A stretch of 30,869 nucleotides of DNA from Halovulum sp039180525 (GCA_039180525.1 JBCDDF010000041.1:1-30869); one strand, 5' to 3'. Shown: positions 7,342-14,893, counted from the stretch's first letter. Notes: generated by a model not told the origin, from the sequence alone. Numbers and translations are program-made.

Positions 7342-7985
7342 GCCTGCCCTTTCCCTTGGCCGACCCCGACGCCCCGGCGCGCGAGGCCGGACGCAAGCTG
7401 TTTGCGCAGGAAACCGCGTTTCTAAAGGGCGTGGTCGACATGGACGGCCTGCCGCCGGGCGACCGGGCAGAGGTCTGTTTCGCCGGCCGGTCCAATGTGG
7501 GCAAGTCCTCGCTGATCAACGCGCTGACCGGCCGGCGGGCGCTCGCGCGTGCCTCCAACACACCCGGCCGCACGCAAGAGGTCAACTTCTTCACCTGCGG
7601 GCCGATCTATCTGGTCGATCTGCCGGGCTATGGCTTCGCCAACGCGCCGGTGCCCGTCGTCGCGCGCTGGCAAAGCCTGATGCGCGCCTATCTGTCGGGC
7701 CGGGCCGCGTTGCGTCGGGCGTTTCTGCTGATCGACAGCCGCCATGGGCCGAAACCCGTGGACCAGGAAATCATGGCGCTGCTCGATGCCGCCGCGGTCA
7801 CCTTTCAGGTCGTCCTCACCAAGGCCGACAAACCCAAGACCGCCGCCTTGGACGATGCCATCGACCGCACCCGCACCACACTGCGCGCGCATGCGGCGGC
7901 CTTTCCGGAACTGATCCTGACCTCGTCCGAAAAAGGCACAGGCATCGACGTGCTGCGGGCCGAAATCGCGCTTATGGCTCGTTGA
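7338..7985 (+). CDS. engB: Ribosome biogenesis GTPase YihA/EngB
   Basis: EngB is a small essential GTPase that helps assemble the large ribosomal subunit. The 215-residue protein has all G motifs: GRSNVGKS (50-57), a Thr switch in NTPGRT (74-79), DLPG (94-97), TKAD (161-164) and SSEKG near the end. ATG 7338 overlaps the acetyltransferase stop (ATGA), which fixes the start by coupling. The extra upstream open frame is a shadow of the acetyltransferase gene. The 3' end overlaps the convergent lipoprotein gene by 14 bases. The length is normal for the family. Confidence 0.95.
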   Translation: MSLPFPLADPDAPAREAGRKLFAQETAFLKGVVDMDGLPPGDRAEVCFAGRSNVGKSSLINALTGRRALARASNTPGRTQEVNFFTCGPIYLVDLPGYGFANAPVPVVARWQSLMRAYLSGRAALRRAFLLIDSRHGPKPVDQEIMALLDAAAVTFQVVLTKADKPKTAALDDAIDRTRTTLRAHAAAFPELILTSSEKGTGIDVLRAEIALMAR

Positions 7986-8508
7986 CCAGGAAATAGGTGC
8001 TGGGATAGCCCAACCGCACCGCCAGCGCCTGAGCGCCGCGTTTGCTTTCCACCGTGCGGAACGGCCCCATGAAGATCCGCCGCCCGGTGCGCGGCGCGGC
8101 GCGCACCACGACCGAATAGCCCAGCGCATTGGCCACCTGGCGAAACTCTCCCTCGATCCGGTTCGACGTCACGATCCCCACATGCAGAAACTCGCGCGGC
8201 GCGGGCGTGGTGCCGCCGGGGTTTTCCAGCCCGGTCACATCCACGGTCGTCGCCACCGGCACATCGCCCGGCCGGGTGATGCAATCGAACTGTAGCAGCG
8301 CGTTCTCCGCCGCCACCGGCCCGGGCACGGTGCGCGGCAGGCCCGGCACGACATCGCGGATGAAAACCAGGTTCGGCTCCACCTTCAACTGCTGATCCAA
8401 CCGCTTGAACAGCGTCCGGCATTGCGCCGCCTTCGCCGCCGGGTCCAGAACCGGCGGCGCGCAGCCTGCGACCCAGGCCAGACACGAGATCGCTAAAACC
8501 AGCCGCAT
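7972..8508 (-). CDS. Lipoprotein with SPOR-like carboxy-terminal domain
   Basis: The 178-residue protein starts MRLVLAISCLAWVAGC. This is a short lipoprotein signal with lipobox VAGC, so Cys16 is the predicted lipidated residue. The last ~70 residues (LHVGIVTSN...NALGYSVVV...RIFMGPFRT...QALAVRLGYPSTYFL) resemble a SPOR domain, which binds denuded peptidoglycan at division sites. I make this match by eye and it is divergent. The region between is of unknown fold. It is convergent with engB (14-base overlap) and divergent from argB, so it is probably a single-gene unit whose promoter lies in 8509-8590. Confidence 0.75.
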   Translation of the reverse strand: MRLVLAISCLAWVAGCAPPVLDPAAKAAQCRTLFKRLDQQLKVEPNLVFIRDVVPGLPRTVPGPVAAENALLQFDCITRPGDVPVATTVDVTGLENPGGTTPAPREFLHVGIVTSNRIEGEFRQVANALGYSVVVRAAPRTGRRIFMGPFRTVESKRGAQALAVRLGYPSTYFLVNEP

Positions 8509-8590
8509 GGCGCAGGCTCCCTTTTCGATGGCACCGCGCGGCGATACTAGCTAAACCGCCGCCATTTGCAGACCCCCGGGGGGCACCGAC

Positions 8591-9466
8591 ATGGACAAAC
8601 CCACCGCGCCGACCCGCGACTGGATCGCCACCGCCCGCACACTCAGCGAGGCGCTGCCCTATCTGCAGCGCTATGACGGCGCGACGGTGGTCATCAAGAT
8701 CGGCGGGCACGCCATGGGCGACGATGCCGCGATGGACCGGTTCGCCCGCGACATCGTGCTGATGAAGCAATGCAACGTGAACCCGGTTCTGGTGCATGGC
8801 GGCGGGCCGATGATCGACGGCATGCTCGACCGGTTGGGCATCGAAAGCCGGTTCGTGGGCGGCAAGCGGGTGACCGACGCCGCCGCCATCGACGTGGTGG
8901 AAATGGTGCTGTCCGGCAGCGTCAACAAACGCATCGTCCGCGCGTTGAACCGCCAGGGGGGCCGCGCCGTGGGGCTGTCGGGCACGGATGCGCATCTGCT
9001 GCAATGCGACCGCGCCACCGGGCCGGACGGCGCCGATCTGGGCCATGTCGGCCAGCCCGCGCGCGTCGATCCGGCGGTGCTGCGCACGTTTCTGGAAAGC
9101 GACTTCATCCCCGTCGTCGCGCCGCTGGGCGTCGGCCGCGGCGGCGAAACGCTGAACGTCAACGGCGACACCGCCGCCGGCGCCATCGCGGCCGCGATGC
9201 ATGCCGACCGGTTGCTGCTTTTGACCGATATCGAAGGCGTCAAGGACGCCGACGGCGCGGTCCTGACCGATCTGACCGCGGACGATGTGCGCGGGCTGAC
9301 CGCCACCGGCGTGATCGCCGGCGGCATGATCCCAAAGACGGAAACCGCGCTGGCCGCCCTGGAAGGCGGCGCCCGCGCGGTGGTGATCCTGGACGGGCGG
9401 GCGCCGCATGCCTGCCTGTTGGAGTTGTTCACCGAACACGGCGCCGGCACCATTATCCGGCTTTAG
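8591..9466 (+). CDS. argB: Acetylglutamate kinase ArgB
   Basis: ArgB phosphorylates N-acetylglutamate with ATP in the second step of arginine synthesis. The 291-residue cytosolic protein shows the amino-acid kinase fold: VIKIGGHAM (ATP/phosphate loop, about 34-42), NPVLVHGGGPMIDGML (substrate loop), SGTDAHLL, ETLNVNGDTAAGAIA, LLLLTDIEGVKD and GGMIPKTETALAAL. A G-rich ribosome binding site (ggggggc) stands 7 bases before ATG 8591. The stop TAG at 9464-9466 is formed by the first three bases of a dispersed 114-bp repeat. SixA follows after 129 bases; the repeat fills most of that gap. Confidence 0.96.
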   Translation: MDKPTAPTRDWIATARTLSEALPYLQRYDGATVVIKIGGHAMGDDAAMDRFARDIVLMKQCNVNPVLVHGGGPMIDGMLDRLGIESRFVGGKRVTDAAAIDVVEMVLSGSVNKRIVRALNRQGGRAVGLSGTDAHLLQCDRATGPDGADLGHVGQPARVDPAVLRTFLESDFIPVVAPLGVGRGGETLNVNGDTAAGAIAAAMHADRLLLLTDIEGVKDADGAVLTDLTADDVRGLTATGVIAGGMIPKTETALAALEGGARAVVILDGRAPHACLLELFTEHGAGTIIRL

Positions 9467-9577
9467 ACCGAAAACGTTTTAGACTGAATCAGTCTGAAAA
9501 AGGATTTCGGTCCAGATTCTATACATTGAGCAAAATCCTGGGTTCTGATTGTTTCAATCAGAACCGTTTTTGCTCCA
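9464..9577 (+). repeat. Dispersed 114-bp palindromic repeat, copy A (full length)
   Basis: Starts TAGACCGAAAAC and ends TTTTTGCTCCA. It aligns without gaps over 114 bases with the copy at 29838-29951. It has two hairpins. The first has arms GACCGAAA and TTTCGGTC around AGACTGA/TCAGTCT. The second is GGTTCTGATTG-TTT-CAATCAGAACC, flanked by GAGCAAAA and TTTTGCTC. The second hairpin ends in a T-run and may terminate argB transcripts. The first three bases are the argB stop codon. Confidence 0.85.
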
Positions 9578-9595
9578 GCGAAAAGGGGACCGCCC

Positions 9596-10093
9596 ATGCG
9601 CACGCTGATCCTGATGCGCCACGCCAAGGCAGAACCGCCCGCCATCGGCCAGCGCGACCATGACCGCGGCCTGACCGAGCGCGGCCGGCGCAGCGCGGTG
9701 GCGCTGGGCGATTGGCTGCGCGCCGGCGGGCACCTGCCCGACGCGGCGTTGGTGTCCTCGGCCCAGCGCACCCGGCAGACCTGGGACGGGCTGGCGCTGG
9801 AAGGTGACACGCCGGTCACCTTTCTTGACACGCTCTACAACGCCGTGCCGGCGAGCTACATGACCCTGCTGGCCGCCAAAGAGCAGCCGATCATCCTGGC
9901 CATCGGCCACAATCCCGCCTTTGCCGCGCTCGCCAGCCATGTGCTGCGCGGCACCGATCTGCCGGCCAATCTGGCGCGCTTTCCCACCGGCGCCACCATC
10001 GTCGCGCAATGGGACGCCGACGATTGGGAGGCCGCGCTCGCCACGCCCGCGACCCTGAAAGCCTGGACCATCCCCCGCACGCTGACCGACTGA
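9596..10093 (+). CDS. SixA-type histidine phosphatase
   Basis: The 165-residue protein is a small member of the histidine phosphatase (phosphoglycerate mutase-like) superfamily. It has the catalytic MRHAKAE motif with His9 near the start, an Arg in SSAQRTRQTW, and the second catalytic His in AIGHNP. In E. coli SixA dephosphorylates phospho-His of the nitrogen-PTS or ArcB. The substrate here is not known, and a phosphoprotein target is inference. A clear AGGGGA ribosome binding site precedes ATG 9596. It sits between repeat copy A and the helicase gene. Confidence 0.88.
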   Translation: MRTLILMRHAKAEPPAIGQRDHDRGLTERGRRSAVALGDWLRAGGHLPDAALVSSAQRTRQTWDGLALEGDTPVTFLDTLYNAVPASYMTLLAAKEQPIILAIGHNPAFAALASHVLRGTDLPANLARFPTGATIVAQWDADDWEAALATPATLKAWTIPRTLTD

Positions 10094-10109
10094 CCCCCGC
10101 GGCCCAGAG

Positions 10110-10130
10110 GTTCCGGGTCAGGCCCGGAAC
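10110..10130. repeat. Short palindrome GTTCCGGG-5-CCCGGAAC
   Basis: A perfect 8-bp inverted repeat with loop TCAGG lies 17 bases after the sixA stop. There is no T-run, so it is not a classical terminator. It resembles short intergenic palindromes common in alphaproteobacteria. Confidence 0.6.
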
Positions 10131-10209
10131 ACGCCCCGCCCGGGCCGCACGGCACCTCGCCAGGCAGCAGCGCCTTGCCAATCCGCCGCCGCCGCGCCAT
10201 CTGCGCTCC

Positions 10210-12624
10210 ATGCCCGACACTGCGCCACCGCTGCTGCCGCCCGCCCTGACCGACTGGTTCGCCGCCCGCGGCTGGGCGCCGCATCCGCACCAGTTGGACC
10301 TGCTGCGCCGCGCCGCCGACCCCGCCACGCTGCTGGTCGCGCCCACCGGCGGCGGCAAGACGCTGGCGGGCTTTCTGCCCACGCTGACCGCGCTCAGCCA
10401 GGCGCCGCATACCGGGCTGCACACGCTCTATGTCTCGCCGCTCAAGGCGCTGGCGGCGGATATCCGGCGCAACCTCGACGTCCCGGCGCGGGAGTTGAAC
10501 CTGGACATCCGTATCGAGGATCGCACCGGCGACACCTCCCAATCCATGCGTGCCCGCCAGCGCGTCGACCCGCCGCAGATCCTGCTGACCACGCCCGAAA
10601 GCCTGGCGCTTCTGACTTCCTACGAGGACGCTCCGCGTATCTTCGCCGGTCTGGAACGGGTAATCGTCGACGAAATCCACGCGCTCGCCGACAGCAAACG
10701 CGGCGACCAACTCATGCTGGCGCTGTCCCGCATCCAGGCCTTGCGTCCGGGCCTGCGCCGCGTCGGCCTGTCGGCCACCGTCGACGATCCGGCGCGCATC
10801 GCGGCCTATCTCTCCGCCGGCAGCCCGGCGGGCATCGTCCACGCCGATCCCGGCCCCGACCCCGACATCCGGCTGCTGGAAACCGAGGATCCGCCGCCCT
10901 GGGCCGGCGCCGGCGGCCGCTATGCCGCGCCCCAGGTGATGGAGGCGATCCGCGCCGCCCGCACCACGCTGGTCTTCATCAACACCCGCGCCCAGGCGGA
11001 ACTGTTCTTCCGCGCGCTCTGGGCCGTCAACCATGACGATTTGCCCATCGCCATCCACCACGGCTCGCTGGCCCGCGAAGCCCGCCAAAAGGTGGAGGCC
11101 GCGATGGTCGCGGGCGAACTCAAGGCCATCGTCTGCACCGGCACGCTCGATCTGGGCATCGACTGGGGCGATGTCGATCTGATCATCCAGATCGGCGCGC
11201 CCAAACACGTCAAACGCCTGGTCCAGCGGATCGGGCGCGCCAATCACCGCTATGACACGCCGTCGCGCGCGCTGATCGTGCCCGCCAACCGGTTCGAGGT
11301 CATCGAATGCCGCGCCGCGCTGGACGCGGTGCAGCAACGCGACCTCGACGCCGATACGCCCCGCGGCGGCCCGCTGGACGTGCTCTGCCAGCATATCCTG
11401 CTCTGCGCCTGCGCCGCACCCATCGAGCCCGACGCGCTTTATGCAGAGGTTCGCGCCGCCGGCCCCTATCGCAGCTTGACCCGGATCGATTTCGACCGCT
11501 GCCTCGATTTCTGCGCCACCGGCGGCTATGCCCTGCGCGCCTATGACCGCTGGCAACGCCTGCGCGAACAAGATGGGGCCTGGGTTCTGCGCGACCCCCG
11601 CGCCGCCCGTGCGATCCGCATGAACATCGGCACCATCACCGAGGTCGAAACCCTCGCCGTGCGCCTGCGCGGGCGCGGGGGCGCGCCGCTCGGCGAGGTG
11701 GAGGAGGCCTTCGCCGCGACCCTCAGGCCCGGCGACAGCTTTCTGATCGGCGGCCAGACCGTGCGCTACGAGGGGCTGCGCGACATGACGGTCGAGGTCT
11801 CGCGCCAGGGCACGCGCGAGCCGATGATCGCGGTTTTCTCCGGCATAAAGATGTCGACCTCGCTGGAACTGTCGCACCGGGTGATCGACATGCTTGCCGA
11901 CCCCGCCGCCTGGGAAAAGCTGCCCGATCACACCGCCGACTGGCTGCGGCTGCAGCGCGACATCTCCGCCCTGCCCCGGCCCGACCGGCTGCTGGCGGAA
12001 ACCTTCTGGCGCGGCGACCGCGCCTATCTGGCGCTCTATACGTTTGCCGGGCGCAACGCGAACCAAACGCTGGGTCTGTTGCTGACCCGCCGCATGGAGG
12101 AGGCAGCGCTCGGCCCCATCGGCTTCGTCGCGAACGATTACGCGCTGCTGATCTGGAGCCTCGAACGGGTCGACGACCCCGCCCCCCTGCTCAGCCCCGA
12201 CAATCTGGCGGCGGGGCTGGAAACCTGGCTGGGCGAAAACGCGGTCATGAAGCGTACCTTTCGCAACGCGGCCATCATCGCGGGGCTGATCGAACGCAAC
12301 CTGCCCGGCAGACGCAAGACCGGGCGGCAGGCGACGTTTTCCTCCGACATCCTCTATGACACGCTGCGCAAATACGACCCCGATCACCTGATGCTGCAGA
12401 TCACTCGCGACGAGGCCGCCCGCGGCCTGGTCGATTACGGCCGGATCGAAGCCATGCTGGCGCGTATCCAGGGCCGTATCGACCGGGTCGCAGCGCCGCA
12501 TGTCACGCCGCTCGCCGCGCCGCTGCTGCTAGAATTGGGCCGCGTTCCGATCAGGGGCATGGCCCAGGACACCGCGCTGGAGGAGGAAACCCAAAAGCTC
12601 ATGGCAGAGGCTGGTCTCGCCTAG
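10210..12624 (+). CDS. Ligase-associated DNA-damage-response DEXH-box helicase (Lhr-like)
   Basis: An ATP-dependent 3'-5' helicase of the Lhr type, found in bacteria beside PdeM, a DNA ligase and an exonuclease. The 804-residue protein has a Q-like HQLDLL, Walker A APTGGGKT (44-51), SPLKALA (motif Ia), TTPESLALL, DEIH (154-157) and LSATV (188-191, motif III). It then has HHGSLAREARQKVE, CTGTLDLGIDWGDVDLIIQ and QRIGRANHR (motif VI). The rest holds winged-helix and Lhr-core regions. ATG 10210 gives the normal family N-terminus; the longer open frame upstream overlaps sixA and is not conserved-looking. The stop TAG 12622-12624 is formed by repeat copy B. PdeM follows 219 bases later. The cognate ligase and exonuclease are not adjacent. 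Confidence 0.93.
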   Translation: MPDTAPPLLPPALTDWFAARGWAPHPHQLDLLRRAADPATLLVAPTGGGKTLAGFLPTLTALSQAPHTGLHTLYVSPLKALAADIRRNLDVPARELNLDIRIEDRTGDTSQSMRARQRVDPPQILLTTPESLALLTSYEDAPRIFAGLERVIVDEIHALADSKRGDQLMLALSRIQALRPGLRRVGLSATVDDPARIAAYLSAGSPAGIVHADPGPDPDIRLLETEDPPPWAGAGGRYAAPQVMEAIRAARTTLVFINTRAQAELFFRALWAVNHDDLPIAIHHGSLAREARQKVEAAMVAGELKAIVCTGTLDLGIDWGDVDLIIQIGAPKHVKRLVQRIGRANHRYDTPSRALIVPANRFEVIECRAALDAVQQRDLDADTPRGGPLDVLCQHILLCACAAPIEPDALYAEVRAAGPYRSLTRIDFDRCLDFCATGGYALRAYDRWQRLREQDGAWVLRDPRAARAIRMNIGTITEVETLAVRLRGRGGAPLGEVEEAFAATLRPGDSFLIGGQTVRYEGLRDMTVEVSRQGTREPMIAVFSGIKMSTSLELSHRVIDMLADPAAWEKLPDHTADWLRLQRDISALPRPDRLLAETFWRGDRAYLALYTFAGRNANQTLGLLLTRRMEEAALGPIGFVANDYALLIWSLERVDDPAPLLSPDNLAAGLETWLGENAVMKRTFRNAAIIAGLIERNLPGRRKTGRQATFSSDILYDTLRKYDPDHLMLQITRDEAARGLVDYGRIEAMLARIQGRIDRVAAPHVTPLAAPLLLELGRVPIRGMAQDTALEEETQKLMAEAGLA

Positions 12625-12692
12625 AGCAAAAACGGATCAGATCGAAACAATCTGATCCTAGGATTTTGCTTAAATTATTGAAGCTGGGCCGC
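12622..12692 (-). repeat. Dispersed palindromic repeat, copy B (reverse orientation, truncated)
   Basis: This is the reverse complement of the right ~70 bases of copies A and D: TAGAGCAAAAACGG, then GGATCAGAT (12634-12642), a 7-base loop and ATCTGATCC (12650-12658), then AGGATTTTGCTT. The outer GCAAAA and TTTTGC can also pair. Similarity fades after about 12692. Its first three bases are the stop codon of the helicase gene, and the hairpin could terminate its transcript. Confidence 0.8.
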
Positions 12693-12698
12693 GCAGAG

Positions 12699-12720
12699 GC
12701 CCCGGCTCAAAGGCCGGGGC
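12699..12720. repeat. Perfect GC-rich hairpin after the helicase gene
   Basis: GCCCCGGC (12699-12706) and GCCGGGGC (12713-12720) form a perfect 8-bp stem with loop TCAAAG. No T-run follows. It lies directly after repeat copy B and may protect or end the helicase mRNA. Confidence 0.6.
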
Positions 12721-12843
12721 GCATTGGTGACGGCCCCCAAGCGTCCGCGGCCAAAGCGCCCGTTGCGCCTTGCGCGCCACACCGCAAGATCGCAGCGTAA
12801 CGGCCTGTTGCCAAACGCCATCTGTTCCTGTTTTGTATCAGCC

Positions 12844-13533
12844 ATGACAGCGCAGGGCTCAGGGTTTCAGTTCACGGTCGCCGGTGTATCGCTACTCGCT
12901 CTGCCGAGCGGCGCGTTGTGGTGGCCAGAGGCCGGGATTCTCACCGTCGCCGATCTACATCTGGGCAAGTCCGAACGGCTCGCGCGGCGCGGCGGCACGC
13001 TTCTCCCGCCCTACGAGACCCGGGAAACAATCGCCCGGCTGACGTCGGAGATCGACACGCTCAGCCCGCGCACGGTGATTTGCCTCGGCGACAGTTTCGA
13101 TGATGCGGAAGCTGCGCGCCAACTGGGCGAACCCGCTCGCATCGCACTGGCCGGGCTGATGGCGGGGCGCCGCTGGATCTGGGTTGCGGGCAATCACGAC
13201 CCCGACCTGCCCGATCTGGGCGGCAGCCATATGGAAGAGGTCGCCCGCGGCCCGCTCACCTTCCGCCACATCGCCCGCCCGCGCGCCGAAGCGGGTGAGA
13301 TTTCTGGCCACTATCACCCAAAGATGCGCCTGCCGACCCGCGCCGGCCTGATCTCCCGCCCCTGTTTCGTCACGGACGAAACCCGCGCCATCCTGCCCGC
13401 CTTCGGGGCCTACACGGGCGGTCTGACCTGCACCTCCGGGCCCATCCGCACGCTGTTTGGCGAAGACGCGCTCTGCATCCTCACCGGCACCACCGCCGCG
13501 CCGGTTCCACTCGCCACCCGCGCCACCGCCTGA
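12844..13533 (+). CDS. pdeM: Ligase-associated DNA-damage-response endonuclease PdeM
   Basis: PdeM is a metallophosphoesterase-fold nuclease found with the Lhr-type helicase in a bacterial DNA-repair module. The 229-residue protein shows the metal-binding motifs in order: VADLHLGKS (D37, H39), CLGDSFDD, VAGNHDPD and GEISGHYHPKMRLPTR. ATG 12844 is preferred. The in-frame GTG at 12724 would add 40 residues with basic, unconserved-looking sequence that overlaps the end of an intergenic hairpin. It follows the helicase on the same strand after 219 bases, so they may be co-transcribed only if the repeats between them do not terminate. Partner ligase and exonuclease genes are missing here. Confidence 0.9.
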   Translation: MTAQGSGFQFTVAGVSLLALPSGALWWPEAGILTVADLHLGKSERLARRGGTLLPPYETRETIARLTSEIDTLSPRTVICLGDSFDDAEAARQLGEPARIALAGLMAGRRWIWVAGNHDPDLPDLGGSHMEEVARGPLTFRHIARPRAEAGEISGHYHPKMRLPTRAGLISRPCFVTDETRAILPAFGAYTGGLTCTSGPIRTLFGEDALCILTGTTAAPVPLATRATA

Positions 13534-13659
13534 CCACCCAAGCCGGCGCCGGCATCGGCCGAGGATCGCACCAGCAACCGCACATGCGCGGCGCGCCGAA
13601 CACAGCACGGCGCCCGGACCGGCCAGAAGCCACGCCAGCAACCCGCGCGTCCTCGACCC

Positions 13660-13763
13660 GTCTGACCTAGCGCCGGCGGGATCGGTCAAGGATCGCGCTA
13701 GCGACCCGCGCCAGCGGGCCCGTCCTTGACGGATCCCGCCGGTGCGACACGCTCAAGTCAGAC
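13660..13763. repeat. Long inverted repeat with 20-bp inner arms
   Basis: The inner arms are CCGGCGGGATCGGTCAAGGA (13673-13692) and its near-perfect reverse complement at 13723-13742 (one mismatch, C/G near the middle). The outer 7-bp arms GTCTGAC (13660-13666) and GTCAGAC (13757-13763) also pair. The spacer is 30 bases and includes GCGCTAGCGAC. It could fold as a large stem in RNA from either direction or be a mobile palindrome. Confidence 0.75.
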
Positions 13764-13890
13764 CGGCCCCCAGGCTGGTCCTCTCAGCGAAAAGTCCTCT
13801 GACCCACCACAAACACAGGGTCGCAAAGACAAGCGAGACACCAGCCCGACGCGGCGGGCCCCATCGCAGGCGCAAGCCGAAGATGGGGAG

Positions 13891-13924
13891 AAAAACCTGG
13901 CCCGCAACGGGCCGCCGCCAGGTT
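13891..13924 (-). terminator. Rho-independent terminator of folD
   Basis: On the minus strand, 6 bases after the folD stop, AACCTGG and CCAGGTT form an outer stem around an inner CCCG-TTG-CGGG stem. T-rich sequence (TTTTTC) follows. The stem, loop and T-run are all in the right place and orientation. Confidence 0.75.
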
Positions 13925-13929
13925 ACCGA

Positions 13930-14832
13930 TCAGGCGGTCAGCCCCTCGGGCACCGGCGCGCCGACACTGCGGCAGCAGGCGGTCAGCGTGTTGGCCAGAA
14001 GGCAGGCGATGGTCATCGGCCCCACGCCCCCCGGCACCGGCGTGATCGCGCCGGCCACCGGCGTCACGGCGTCGAAATCCACATCGCCCACCAGCCGCGT
14101 CTTGCCCGCACCGCGCTCGGGCGCCGGCACGCGGTTGATGCCCACATCGATCACCGCGGCGCCGGGTTTCACCCAATCCGCGCCGATCATTTGCGGCCGC
14201 CCGACCGCGGCCACCAGAATATCCGCTCGCCGCGCGACGGCGGGCAATCCTTGCGTCCGCGAATGCGCCACCGTCACCGTGCAGCTGTCGCGCAGCAAAA
14301 GCTGCGCCATCGGCTTGCCGACGATGTTCGACCGGCCCACGACCACCGCCTCGGCCCCGGTCAGATCGCCCAGCGTGTCGCGCAACAGCATCAGACAGCC
14401 CAGCGGCGTGCACGGCACAAGCGCCGCCTGCCCCGTCGCCAGCAGCCCGACATTGGTGACGTGAAATCCGTCCACGTCCTTTTCCGGCGCGATCGCCGCC
14501 AGCACCCGGTCGGCGTCGATCTGCGGCGGCAGCGGCAGTTGGCACAGGATCCCATGGACGCCCGGGTCGGCGTTCAGCCGCGCGATCAGCGCCAGCAGAT
14601 CAGCCTCCGTGGTCCCCGCATCCAGGCGATGCTCGAAAGAGGCCATGCCGGCCTCGCGCGTCGCCACGCCCTTGTTGCGGACATAGACCTGGCTCGCCGG
14701 ATCTTCGCCGACCAGCACCACGGCCAGCCCCGGCGTGACACCATGAGCGGCCCGCAGCGCCGCGACCTCCGCGCCGATCCGGGCCCGCAGACCGGCCGCG
14801 AACGCCTTGCCGTCGATGACCCGGGCGCTCAT
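13930..14832 (-). CDS. folD: Bifunctional methylenetetrahydrofolate dehydrogenase/cyclohydrolase FolD
   Basis: FolD interconverts 5,10-methylene-THF and 10-formyl-THF with NADP. The 300-residue protein has the active-site Tyr-x3-Lys in VYVRNK (Y50, K54), GILCQLPLP, PEKDVDGFH, PCTPLG, the nucleotide-binding VVVGRSNIVGKPMAQLLL, VIDVGIN, GDVDF and the closing ITPVPGGVGPMT motif. The start at 14832 (MSARVIDGKAFA) matches the family. The longer frame runs into three CATACGCATGC repeats. Fhs lies 78 bases upstream on the same strand, so the two one-carbon genes probably form one unit that ends at the terminator at 13891-13924. Confidence 0.96.
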   Translation of the reverse strand: MSARVIDGKAFAAGLRARIGAEVAALRAAHGVTPGLAVVLVGEDPASQVYVRNKGVATREAGMASFEHRLDAGTTEADLLALIARLNADPGVHGILCQLPLPPQIDADRVLAAIAPEKDVDGFHVTNVGLLATGQAALVPCTPLGCLMLLRDTLGDLTGAEAVVVGRSNIVGKPMAQLLLRDSCTVTVAHSRTQGLPAVARRADILVAAVGRPQMIGADWVKPGAAVIDVGINRVPAPERGAGKTRLVGDVDFDAVTPVAGAITPVPGGVGPMTIACLLANTLTACCRSVGAPVPEGLTA

Positions 14833-14860
14833 GCGCGCGTGCCCGGCGGCGAAAACCTGC

Positions 14861-14893
14861 CATACGCATGCCATACGCATGCCATACGCATGC
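14861..14893. repeat. Three perfect tandem copies of CATACGCATGC
   Basis: The 11-bp unit stands at 14861-14871, 14872-14882 and 14883-14893, between the fhs stop and the folD start, ~29 bases upstream of the folD start. It contains the palindromic GCATGC. Copy-number slippage here could alter folD translation or spacing, but this is speculation. Confidence 0.85.

Larger units (their letters stand above)
13534..13929. other. Intergenic region between convergent pdeM and folD
   Basis: These 396 bases lie between two convergent genes and hold no gene I can support. They contain a long inverted repeat (13660-13763) and a terminator for folD (13891-13924). Open frames crossing it are extensions of shadow frames. 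Confidence 0.6.

Noticed and set aside
9856..12501. 881-residue open frame on the minus strand
   Set aside because: It lies opposite the well-supported sixA and helicase genes, has composition typical of an antisense GC-rich shadow and shows no domain.
14861..14893. CRISPR or attachment site
   Set aside because: An 11-bp tandem triplet without spacers or an integrase nearby.
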